Shown here one piece after another: positions 16,797-24,130 of a stretch of DNA of 32,884 nt. The notes beneath the pieces are model-generated. The model was not told where the DNA came from, did not search any database, and was given only the letters and a program-made list of their open reading frames with translations. Numbering within the stretch: the stretch's first letter is position 1; every line of letters begins with the position of its first letter. Origin of the DNA: Alphaproteobacteria bacterium (GTDB lineage: Bacteria; Pseudomonadota; Alphaproteobacteria; Rhodospirillales; Rhodospirillaceae); NCBI GenBank assembly GCA_012103295.1, contig WLXB01000026.1:1-32884 (forward strand), given 5' to 3'. The position numbers were made by a program, and so were the translations under genes.

Positions 16797-16841
16797 GAGC
16801 CGACCTTCGGCGCGTGCCGACTTTGCCTCATAGATTCACCT

Positions 16842-18620
16842 ATGACCGTTGACCAAATATCTGCATTCGCGATTCTCGCGGGCGTTCTTGTCTTTTTTAT
16901 TGGCGGTTGGCTGCGGTACGACTTTGTCGCTTTCGGGGCATTATTTGCTGGCGTTGTCGCTGGGATCGTGCCTTCTGATGGTGCATTTATAGGATTTGGT
17001 AATCCCGCCGTCGTAACAGTAGCTTTAGTGCTGATGATCAGTGAGGGATTGCGGCAATCAGGTGTGGTTGACCTCATTGCGGAATACGCAATTCCGGATA
17101 CGCGCAGTCCAACTCTTCTTATCGCTGTACTTGCTGGCCTTGCCGCCGCGCTGTCTGGTCTCATGAACAACGTTGGCGCCTTAGCGTTACTTATGCCAGT
17201 CGCTTTGCAAGCAGCCCGGCGGTCAGAGATGTCGCCAGCTCTCCTTCTGATGCCTTTGTCGTTCGGATCAATTTTGGGAGGCATGACCACCTTAATCGGT
17301 ACGCCGCCAAATATTCTTGTGTCGAATTTCCGTGCCGACCGGACGGGCGAGGCTTTCGGCATGTTTGACTATTCGTGGGTCGGTGTCCCTGTCGCTATGG
17401 CCGGTGTCGCGTTTATTGCGCTGATCGGATGGCGCCTGATTCCTGGCGGCCGGACGTCGCCATCGGGTGACGCGGAGTTCGATATCCAGCCTTACATGAC
17501 GGAAATTCGTGTCACGGAAGCGTCGTCGCTCGCTGGGGAATTTATGCTCGAAGTGATGAATCAATTAGCCGACAAGGACGTTACCGTCGCGGGGCTTATT
17601 CGGGGCGAACAATTGATTCCCTATCCAGGTATGACGGAACGGGTTAGCGATCAAGACATGCTTGTAGTGACCGGTGATGCAGAAGCGCTGGAAAAAGTGA
17701 TCGCAGATTTCAAACTTGAACTCGTCGGTGATGTGGAAATTGATCAAGGGGCAATCAAGTCTGACAGCGTTAGTCTTATCGAGGCCGTCGTGACGCCGGG
17801 CGCGAGGATTGCTGGGATGACACTGAAGGAAATAGGTCTTCGGTCGCGGTACCACCTCAACCTGCTGGCCGTGTCACGGCAAGGACAGCGTAAGACGATG
17901 CGGATGAATCAACATCGCTTTCGAGCCGGTGACGTACTCTTGTTGCAAGGAGAAAAAGAGCAGCTCAGTGATATGTTAGGGCGTTTAGGGTGTTTGCCTT
18001 TGGCCAAGCGCTCTCTTGGCGTGGGTCGCCATCGCCGTGCTCTTTTTGCGACGACGGTATTCGCGGCGGCCATCGCCGCGGCAGCGTTTAAAGTCGTGCC
18101 GATTACAATTGCGTTTGGTGTTGCAATCGCGGTGATGATTTTGGGCCGCATTGTTTCTCCCCGCCGTGCATACGCCAGTATCGAGTGGCCTATTTTAATT
18201 TTGTTGGGCTGCATGATTCCAGTCGGCGAGGCGCTGGACCGAACCGGTGCAGCTGGGCTGATTGCCCAGGGTATTGTCGCTGTCACGGATCAGTTTCCGG
18301 TCGTCGTCGCGCTTATTGTGGTGATGGTGGTCACGATGACGCTGTCAGACATCATGAACAACGCGGCCACTGCGGTGGTGATGGCACCAATTTCTGTGCA
18401 AATCGCCGAACGACTGAACTCAAATCCCGATACCTTCTTAATGGCGGTAGCTATCGGCGCGTCCTGCGCTTTTCTTACGCCTATCGGTCATCAGAATAAT
18501 ACGCTCGTTATGGGGCCGGGCGGTTACCGGTTCGGCGACTATTGGCGCATGGGCTTGCCTCTTGAAATTCTTGTCGTCGCAGTGTCTGTACCCGTCTTAC
18601 TTTACGCTTGGCCGCTGTGA
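16842..18620 (+). CDS. SLC13-type permease with two RCK_C (TrkA-C) domains
   Basis: This 592-residue integral membrane protein has two hydrophobic halves. The N-terminal half contains MNNVGALALLMPVALQAARR and FGSILGGMTTLIGTPPNILV (about residues 107-160), the SLC13/ArsB-type reentrant-loop signature. The C-terminal half has SDIMNNAATAVVMAPISVQI and LTPIGHQNNTLVMGPGGYRF. Between them (about residues 215-390) lie two soluble regulatory RCK_C-like domains, e.g. EGDVLLL-type RAGDVLLLQGEKEQL. Such permeases carry di/tricarboxylates, sulfate or other anions; the substrate here is unknown. Its stop overlaps the bioM start (TGATG), which ties it to biotin uptake. The ATG at 16842 has no strong ribosome-binding site. 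I find no convincing BioR-like operator upstream. Confidence 0.9.
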   Translation: MTVDQISAFAILAGVLVFFIGGWLRYDFVAFGALFAGVVAGIVPSDGAFIGFGNPAVVTVALVLMISEGLRQSGVVDLIAEYAIPDTRSPTLLIAVLAGLAAALSGLMNNVGALALLMPVALQAARRSEMSPALLLMPLSFGSILGGMTTLIGTPPNILVSNFRADRTGEAFGMFDYSWVGVPVAMAGVAFIALIGWRLIPGGRTSPSGDAEFDIQPYMTEIRVTEASSLAGEFMLEVMNQLADKDVTVAGLIRGEQLIPYPGMTERVSDQDMLVVTGDAEALEKVIADFKLELVGDVEIDQGAIKSDSVSLIEAVVTPGARIAGMTLKEIGLRSRYHLNLLAVSRQGQRKTMRMNQHRFRAGDVLLLQGEKEQLSDMLGRLGCLPLAKRSLGVGRHRRALFATTVFAAAIAAAAFKVVPITIAFGVAIAVMILGRIVSPRRAYASIEWPILILLGCMIPVGEALDRTGAAGLIAQGIVAVTDQFPVVVALIVVMVVTMTLSDIMNNAATAVVMAPISVQIAERLNSNPDTFLMAVAIGASCAFLTPIGHQNNTLVMGPGGYRFGDYWRMGLPLEILVVAVSVPVLLYAWPL

Positions 18621-19294
18621 TGATCGAGCTTGAACAGGTGTCTGTCCGGTTTCACGATCGGACAATACTCGACAACATCTCAGTTTCACTTACCGAGCAT
18701 CGTATCGGCGTTGTCGGAGACAATGGCTCGGGCAAAAGCACTTTTGCGCGCTTGCTCAATGGCCTCCTTTTGCCTGACCTGGGTACGGTAGAAGTCAATA
18801 ATTTGGACACCCGAGACGATGGCAAAGACGTCCGGTCCCAGGTTGGGTTTCTCTTTCAAAACCCAGACAATCAAATCGTTATGCCAACGGTCGCCGAAGA
18901 TTTAGCGTTGGGCCTGAAACCGCATAAACTTACTGGGGCTGAGCAATCACACCGCGTTAGTGTGACGCTGGACCGTTTCTCCCTGACTCATCTGGCCGAT
19001 CGCTCGGCCCATCTTTTGTCCGGCGGCGAAAAGCAACTTGTCGCGCTGGCCGGGGTGATGGTGACGCAGCCACAGATCCTTGTTTGTGATGAACCGACGA
19101 CGCTCCTTGATCGCCGCAATGCGGCTCATGTCATGAGATTGATCGGCGAACTGCCGTGCCAAGTGATTGTAATTACCCATCACGTCGAGCACTTGAATGA
19201 TTTTGATCGCGTCCTGGTTATCGCCGACGGTCGGATTTCCGACGATGGTCCACCTGGAGAGACCATCCCACGCTACTTGGAGACTTTGGCGTGA
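18620..19294 (+). CDS. bioM: Biotin ECF transporter ATPase BioM
   Basis: This 224-residue ABC ATPase energises the biotin ECF transporter. Walker A is GDNGSGKST (33-41), the Q-loop region reads FLFQNPDNQIVMPTVAEDLA as in ECF A-components, the signature is LSGGEKQLVALAG, Walker B is ILVCDEPTTLLD, and the H-loop is VITHHVEHL. The start at 18620 overlaps the permease stop by one base (TGATG); the frame is open further upstream to 18608, but MIELEQVSVRF is the natural family opening. It is followed by bioN (GTGA overlap) and bioY, so the identification as BioM and not another EcfA rests mainly on operon context. Confidence 0.93.
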   Translation: MIELEQVSVRFHDRTILDNISVSLTEHRIGVVGDNGSGKSTFARLLNGLLLPDLGTVEVNNLDTRDDGKDVRSQVGFLFQNPDNQIVMPTVAEDLALGLKPHKLTGAEQSHRVSVTLDRFSLTHLADRSAHLLSGGEKQLVALAGVMVTQPQILVCDEPTTLLDRRNAAHVMRLIGELPCQVIVITHHVEHLNDFDRVLVIADGRISDDGPPGETIPRYLETLA

Positions 19295-19905
19295 TCGTTG
19301 GTCTGTATGTCCCTGGTGACACTGCGCTACATAAGTTGAGCGCGGCGGTAAAACTCATGGCAATGTTTGGTGTCGGCGCAGTTCTTGTTCTCGTTGACAC
19401 TGTCGTGCCTCTCGCCATTTTAGTCATTGGTATTGGATTCATTTTTACAGTTGTCGCGGGATTGGGGCGTAACCGGCTGTGGGCGGCGACGCGACCGCTT
19501 CTGATTTGGCTCGCGATCATTGCTATTACTCAAGTTTGGGTCGCGGACAAAGAAGCGGCGTTCGAGGTTATTCTTAGGCTAATCGCTTTGGTCTGGACCG
19601 CAGCATTGGTGACCTACACCACGCGGTTAACAGATATGAGTGACGTTATTGCTCGGCTGTGTGGGACTCTTCGTCCGCTGGGTGTTTCGCCAGATCGCGT
19701 CGCGTTCCTCGTAGCCCTGACCATTCGCCTCATTCCAGCGGTTTTTGACACGGTACGCGAGGTGCGCGATGCGCAGCGTTCGCGTGGTCTCGAGCGTGCG
19801 TATCTCGCAGCTTTCGTTCCGGTTCTAACGCGGGTTTTGCGTCAGGCCGATGTCCTTTCAGAGGCTCTTATTGCGCGGGGTTTCGATCGATGGGATACAC
19901 AATGA
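19291..19905 (+). CDS. bioN: Biotin ECF transporter transmembrane T-component BioN
   Basis: This 204-residue membrane protein has about five hydrophobic segments in the N-terminal two thirds (KLMAMFGVGAVLVLVDTVVP, PLLIWLAIIAITQVWV, and others). The two coupling motifs of ECF T-components are present near the C-terminus: DAQRSRG (about residues 154-160) and ALIARGF (about residues 193-199). These insert into the ATPase and carry conformational change to the S-component. The start is GTG at 19291, overlapping the bioM stop in GTGA, and the stop overlaps the bioY start in ATGA, so all three subunits are translationally coupled. The sequence before the GTG contains TTGGAGACTTTG, with GGAG at workable spacing. 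Confidence 0.92.
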   Translation: MIVGLYVPGDTALHKLSAAVKLMAMFGVGAVLVLVDTVVPLAILVIGIGFIFTVVAGLGRNRLWAATRPLLIWLAIIAITQVWVADKEAAFEVILRLIALVWTAALVTYTTRLTDMSDVIARLCGTLRPLGVSPDRVAFLVALTIRLIPAVFDTVREVRDAQRSRGLERAYLAAFVPVLTRVLRQADVLSEALIARGFDRWDTQ

Positions 19906-20438
19906 CGGCACGGGACACCGTTTTGGTTGCTCTCTTTGCCGCATTGACTGCGGCTCTGGGTCTTCTTCCACCGATACCAGTTCCGTTGGTCCCCGTGCCG
20001 GTTACCGCTCAAACACTCGGGGTCATGCTGGCCGGATGTCTGATTGGTCCGCGTCGTGCTGGATTGGCGATGCTTCTGCTTCTCATGTTGATTGCCGTTG
20101 GCCTTCCGCTTCTTTCCGGCGGCCGAGGTGGCCTAGCCGTTTTCGTCGGACCCAGCGCGGGTTATCTAGCCGGTTGGGCCGTTGGGGCTTTCGTCATCGG
20201 CCTCGTAGTCGCACGTTTTAACTCAACATCCGTCTCGTTGTTTATCGCGAACTGTGTTGGCGGCATTGCCGTCGTCTACGTTTTCGGTATTCCGGTTATG
20301 GCAGCGGTACTTGATCTTCCGCTCTTAACGGCTGCGCTTGGGTCTGCCGCCTTTCTACCGGGTGACCTGATCAAAGCGGGTTTGGCGGCTGCGATTGCCG
20401 TCGCGGTTCGACGGGCTTACCCGATGGCGGGGCAATGA
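19902..20438 (+). CDS. bioY: Biotin transporter substrate-binding S-component BioY
   Basis: This 178-residue hydrophobic protein has six likely membrane segments. It opens TARDTVLVALFAALTAALGL, and PLVPVPVTAQTLGVMLAGCL (about residues 27-46) is the BioY signature around the biotin site. GGRGGLAVFVGPSAGYLAGW (about 69-88) and AFLPGDLIKAGLAAAIAVAV at the end are equally typical. BioY captures biotin in the membrane with high affinity and here works with BioM and BioN. I choose the ATG at 19902 because it forms an ATGA overlap with the bioN stop; an earlier ATG at 19890 is possible. An acyl-CoA-ligase-type gene follows after 7 bases. Confidence 0.95.
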   Translation: MTARDTVLVALFAALTAALGLLPPIPVPLVPVPVTAQTLGVMLAGCLIGPRRAGLAMLLLLMLIAVGLPLLSGGRGGLAVFVGPSAGYLAGWAVGAFVIGLVVARFNSTSVSLFIANCVGGIAVVYVFGIPVMAAVLDLPLLTAALGSAAFLPGDLIKAGLAAAIAVAVRRAYPMAGQ

Positions 20439-20445
20439 AGCAGCG

Positions 20446-21936
20446 ATGACTGATGCTGCTGAAGGCTTGGTTCATAGCGGATTTTTGCGCGCGGGAGATG
20501 TGACGCCAGACAAGATTGCCCTTATCGCAGACGACCGGACATTTACCTTTGCCGAGCTCACTAATCGTGCGCATCGGTTTGCCGCTCAGGTTGAGGACAA
20601 GCAGGCTCGTCGTGTGGCGTTGTGTCTGCAAAATAGCCCTGTGGTTATTGACACATTCTTCGGCACGCTGAAGGCCGGAGCTTGTGTTTGCTTGTTTGAC
20701 CCCGGCTGGCCGACGCCGTTGCTTAGACGTCTTAGCAATGATCACCGGCCCGATATCATCGTTGCATCCCAGAATGTGCGGACTCAGTTTTCAGATGAAG
20801 TTGCACAAGACGCTATTCTATCTTCACAAGATATTGAGGCTGCTGCGTCGGGTGCTGTTTCGTTAAAGAACCTGCAGTCCCGGCCTTTGCCTGACACACC
20901 GTTTCTGCTTGGGTTTACATCCGGTTCAAGTGGGCCACCCAAGGGTTTCATTAGACCTCATCGCACGTGGACAGAGAGCTTTCGCCATAGTGCTGCAGTG
21001 TTTGGCACAATAGCGGAAGAACGCGTCCTTGCCCCGGGGCCATTGAGCCACGGTCTATCCCTGTATGCGATTATAGAAGCGTTGTGCAACGGAGCGACGG
21101 CGCTCATTCAGTCACGGTTTGATCCAGCTGTGGTTCTGGCAATGATCAACAGACACGACGTGACAAGTCTTGTGCTCGTCCCGACGATGCTTGATGTGGT
21201 GTTGGAGCATGCGGCGAAAAGCACCTATGCCAGTGTTAAAAAAATTATTACTGCGGGCGCAAAGTTGCCCCCGTCGCTTCGGCAGCGCACGAAGAGTGTA
21301 TTTCCAAACGCTGATACAGTTGAATATTACGGTGCATCAGAGCTCAGTTTTATTACTGTCGCAAAGGGAACTGATAACTGTCCGCTGGATTCAGTAGGGC
21401 GGCCATTCTCTGGCGTTGAAATCGATATTCGTGATGATAACGGCGATGCTGTCGAACCCGGTTGTGTCGGTACGGTTTGGGTGAAGAGCGATATGTTGTG
21501 CACCGGCTACGTGGGCCCGACAGATGGAAGTGGTATGCGCACGGATGGCGCTTGGGCGACCGTTGGTGATTACGGTCACCTGGATCAAGATGGATATCTC
21601 TTTCTTGACGGCCGGGAAGGGTCGGCAATCACTTCGGCCGGCTATACGGTTTATCCTTCTTCTATTGAGGCCGTTCTCCACGGCCACCCAAGCGTTGCAG
21701 ATGTCGCGGTAGTAGGACTGCCGAATGATCGATGGGGAGAGGTCATCGCAGCCGCTGTTGTTCCAAAAGCCGGCGAAACATTGTCTGAGGATGACCTCGT
21801 CAAGCAGTGTCGGAATTCACTCGAGCCCTACGCTTGCCCACGGCAATGGCTGTTTACCAATGAGCTCGTCCGTACGCAAAGTGGGAAAATTGATAGGGTG
21901 GCGCTTGCAGAGCTTTTTAAGACGTCGGACGGCTAA
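20446..21936 (+). CDS. Acyl-CoA ligase / AMP-dependent synthetase (ANL superfamily) in the biotin operon
   Basis: This 496-residue adenylating enzyme has the ANL motifs in order: the phosphate loop LGFTSGSSGPPKGF (about residues 154-167), YYGASE (about 300), TVGDYGHLDQDGYLFLDGRE including the A7/A8 region (about 370-390), the hinge with SAGYTVYPSSIEAVL, and the catalytic Lys in RTQSGKIDRVAL near the C-terminus (about 478-489). It should make an acyl-adenylate and then an acyl-CoA. The start is 7 bases after the bioY stop, so it belongs to the biotin operon. Activation of pimelate or another biotin-precursor acid is a tempting but unproven role; fatty or aryl acids are also possible. The longer frame starting inside bioY is rejected. 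Confidence 0.9.
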   Translation: MTDAAEGLVHSGFLRAGDVTPDKIALIADDRTFTFAELTNRAHRFAAQVEDKQARRVALCLQNSPVVIDTFFGTLKAGACVCLFDPGWPTPLLRRLSNDHRPDIIVASQNVRTQFSDEVAQDAILSSQDIEAAASGAVSLKNLQSRPLPDTPFLLGFTSGSSGPPKGFIRPHRTWTESFRHSAAVFGTIAEERVLAPGPLSHGLSLYAIIEALCNGATALIQSRFDPAVVLAMINRHDVTSLVLVPTMLDVVLEHAAKSTYASVKKIITAGAKLPPSLRQRTKSVFPNADTVEYYGASELSFITVAKGTDNCPLDSVGRPFSGVEIDIRDDNGDAVEPGCVGTVWVKSDMLCTGYVGPTDGSGMRTDGAWATVGDYGHLDQDGYLFLDGREGSAITSAGYTVYPSSIEAVLHGHPSVADVAVVGLPNDRWGEVIAAAVVPKAGETLSEDDLVKQCRNSLEPYACPRQWLFTNELVRTQSGKIDRVALAELFKTSDG

Positions 21937-22742
21937 TAATTCGCACGTGCCCATTGTCCGTTGCCGCGCGCACAAGCGCTTCCAGTGGCTGTTTGGCTGA
22001 CCCCGTTGAGCGTGATGACCTGCTCGAAGTCGCGACATCGTAGGGTACCTAGTGTGTGCTCGGATAGCGCCTGAACTGATCCGTAGCCACCTTCGTAGGT
22101 CCATTCGATTATCTCGCCGATCTGCGCGTCCGTCGCTGCCGCTTGTGCGGCATTTTGTAATCCAATTTGATCTTTCGATAACTGCGCGAGCACAGTAGGT
22201 GGAAGAATCCCCAAGGCGGCTTCAGTAGTGGCGCGGCTTTCTTGGTACGCTTGCATCGCTTTGATTTGTTCTTTGGTGAGTTTGGCGGGCGCTTTTTGCG
22301 GCAACTGTTGTCGCTGCAAAGATTGCGGAGACGTATACGACGACCGCGGTGCGACAGACCGACTGGCTAGGCTGCGTGGCTGGTAGGTGTTGGTATTCGG
22401 GTAGCGGACCGCACCCCGCGGCCCATAAGAATATCGATTGACTGTGTTGAGGCTGCGATTGACCGATCTGTTGACCTGGTTCAGTCCCCTCGTTGCCTGG
22501 TTATTGAAATTGGTTAGGCCTCGCGAAACTTGATTGTTGAACACATTCAAACTGCGATTGATCGGTGCTGTAATTGGCGCCACCAAAGGGGCAGGATTAA
22601 CGCGAAATCCGATCTGTGCCTGAGCTGGTTCAGAAACGACGCCCAATAGGAGCACCAAGAACACAGGTAACCAAGAAACTGCGCCAAGAGCCAATACGGC
22701 CCTGGATTTACGCACGATCAGGTCGGGTGAATGTGAAGACAT
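21933..22742 (-). CDS. Secreted Asn/Arg/Val-rich protein with 17-kDa-antigen-like C-terminus
   Basis: The 269-residue protein starts at the ATG at 22742 (an earlier in-frame ATG at 22784 adds a non-signal extension). A long signal peptide ends near VVSEPAQAQ (about residue 44). The next stretch is a degenerate Asn-rich repeat (INRSLNVFNNQVSRGLTNF, then similar units), followed by a Ser/Gln/Pro-rich linker and a helical segment. The C-terminus LRCRDFEQVITLNGVSQTAT with GSACARGNGQW resembles the end domain of the rickettsial 17-kDa surface antigen family, with two Cys that may pair. Its stop overlaps that of the convergent acyl-CoA ligase by two bases. The function is unknown; an envelope protein is likely. 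Confidence 0.78.
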   Translation of the reverse strand: MSSHSPDLIVRKSRAVLALGAVSWLPVFLVLLLGVVSEPAQAQIGFRVNPAPLVAPITAPINRSLNVFNNQVSRGLTNFNNQATRGLNQVNRSVNRSLNTVNRYSYGPRGAVRYPNTNTYQPRSLASRSVAPRSSYTSPQSLQRQQLPQKAPAKLTKEQIKAMQAYQESRATTEAALGILPPTVLAQLSKDQIGLQNAAQAAATDAQIGEIIEWTYEGGYGSVQALSEHTLGTLRCRDFEQVITLNGVSQTATGSACARGNGQWARANY

Positions 22743-22823
22743 GGGTCCAGTATACGCGATTTGCAGGTTTGGATCGAAGCGCAAGTTATCCCCAATAAAA
22801 CAATATAAAACAATGACTTACGT

Positions 22824-23288
22824 TCATCCGTCCATAAATCCGGGGTCGACGTTGGATACGTAGGTCGCTTTCAAATATGGAAAAGCGCCCAGTGGTGATT
22901 CAACGTAATGACAGAAGCGCCAGCCATCTGTAGTTCGTTTTACGATCGCCGATACGCGAACATCAAGCCCCAGTGGAGCGTCCTCCATACCCTTTATCAA
23001 TCCATTCCAGTGCATGATGAAATTCATTACCGCGTGGGTATCGCTGATCTGCTTGCATTTAAGGTCCTGGGTGCGGATCGTAAATTTCAACAATAACTTT
23101 TCGGCGGCACGCCAATAGGGCTCGATCACGTCCCAACCATACATCGGGTCGGGAACTTCCTCGGCGATGTAGAACGGATTGGTTTCTTCTGGGTCCCAGA
23201 GATCTTTCAATTCGGTAGGTTTGAGACGGCACCAGCGGTCTCTAAAACCACTGAGTAAGTCTTCAAGCTCAGCATGTATGTCGCTCAT
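22824..23288 (-). CDS. NTF2/SnoaL-fold protein
   Basis: The 154-residue protein starts at the ATG at 23288, preceded by CGGAG at good spacing; the longer frame from 23345 is rejected. The pattern is a first helix pair (ELEDLLSGFRDRWCRLKPTE), then LWDPEETNPFYIAEEVPDPM, then beta strands ending WRFCHYVESPLGAFPYLKAT. This fits the NTF2-like / SnoaL-like cone fold used by ketosteroid isomerases, dehydratases and many proteins of unknown role. The WDxxE and YxAEE residues near the N-terminus are family-like but do not prove catalysis. No signal peptide is present. It is transcribed divergently from the two-component system genes across about 160 bases. Confidence 0.75.
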   Translation of the reverse strand: MSDIHAELEDLLSGFRDRWCRLKPTELKDLWDPEETNPFYIAEEVPDPMYGWDVIEPYWRAAEKLLLKFTIRTQDLKCKQISDTHAVMNFIMHWNGLIKGMEDAPLGLDVRVSAIVKRTTDGWRFCHYVESPLGAFPYLKATYVSNVDPGFMDG

Positions 23289-23353
23289 GGTATCTCCGGT
23301 GATGGGGTTCCGAGGTAGGTCATCAAATCCTCTAACCAGTAACATGAAAACTA

Positions 23354-23359
23354 TATAAT
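23354..23359 (+). promoter_or_regulatory. Possible -10 element (TATAAT) upstream of the two-component system
   Basis: A perfect TATAAT occurs about 90 bases before the response-regulator start, in the divergent region. No convincing -35 hexamer is seen 17 bases upstream, so the call is weak. Confidence 0.35.
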
Positions 23360-23366
23360 GTGCGGG

Positions 23367-23422
23367 CTGCGGACAGTGTGTTCTTATGCCGTACGCTAAC
23401 CGTCGTCCGCAGTGATCTGCGG
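23367..23422. promoter_or_regulatory. Inverted and direct CTGCGG repeats in the divergent regulator region
   Basis: CTGCGGAC (23367-23374) has an inverted copy GTCCGCAG (23405-23412), and a further direct CTGCGG lies at 23417-23422. They sit between the TATAAT and the response-regulator start and could be binding sites for that OmpR-type regulator or form mRNA structure. Confidence 0.4.
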
Positions 23423-23449
23423 CTATTTGAATAATAGGGAAGACCCACC

Positions 23450-24127
23450 ATGCGCGTTCTGGTCGTGGAAGACGATCTCAAAACAGCAAGTTTTGTCACG
23501 AAAGGTCTGCGTGAGGCCGGCTACGTGGTGGATCACGCTGCGGATGGCAATCAAGCGCTCGAGCGCGCTTTGTCGGATCCCTATGACGTCATGGTTATCG
23601 ATCGTATGCTGCCGGGTCCAAACGGCGTCAAAGTGGTCGAGACTATTCGCGAGGAGGGCATTGATTCTCCGGTCCTCTTTCTCAGCGCATTAGGAGACGT
23701 CGAAGACCGCGTCGAAGGACTAAAGGCTGGAGGGGATGACTATCTGGTCAAACCCTTCGCCCTTGCAGAGTTGTTGGCTCGATTAGAAGCCTTAACGCGT
23801 CGTGGCCGTGGGCAGGGTGAGATAACCCAACTTTCTGTCGGTGATCTGGAGATGGATATTCTCGCGCGCAAGGTCACCAGAGAAGGCAAGCGTGTCTATC
23901 TTCACCCACGCGAGTTCAAGTTGCTTGAATATTTGATGCGACACGCTGGGCAGGTCGTCACGCGCACGATGCTCTTGGAAAACGTTTGGGAGTATCATTT
24001 TGATCCTCAGACCAATGTGATTGACGTTCACATTAGCCGCCTCAGACAAAAGATCGACAAACCATTCGAGACCGCAATTTTACAGACTGTCCGCGGCGCC
24101 GGATATAAACTAGAGCCTACTGTCTAA
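23450..24127 (+). CDS. OmpR/PhoB-family two-component response regulator
   Basis: The 225-residue regulator has a receiver domain (acidic pocket E7, D8, D9; phospho-acceptor D51 in VMVIDRMLPG; conserved Lys in YLVKPFALAELLARL) and a winged-helix DNA-binding domain (about residues 128-225, with HPREFKLLEYLMRHAGQVVT, VWEYHFDPQTNVIDVHISRL and a terminal VRGAGYKL). Phosphorylation by the next gene's histidine kinase should control DNA binding. GGGAAG precedes the ATG. The kinase gene begins three bases after this stop, so the two form an operon. The target genes cannot be read; inverted repeats upstream may be autoregulatory sites. Confidence 0.95.
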   Translation: MRVLVVEDDLKTASFVTKGLREAGYVVDHAADGNQALERALSDPYDVMVIDRMLPGPNGVKVVETIREEGIDSPVLFLSALGDVEDRVEGLKAGGDDYLVKPFALAELLARLEALTRRGRGQGEITQLSVGDLEMDILARKVTREGKRVYLHPREFKLLEYLMRHAGQVVTRTMLLENVWEYHFDPQTNVIDVHISRLRQKIDKPFETAILQTVRGAGYKLEPTV

Positions 24128-24130
24128 GCC

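Noticed and set aside
16797-16841. BioR-like operator before the permease-bioMNY operon
   Set aside because: No match to the TTATxTATAA-type palindrome could be found in this short gap.
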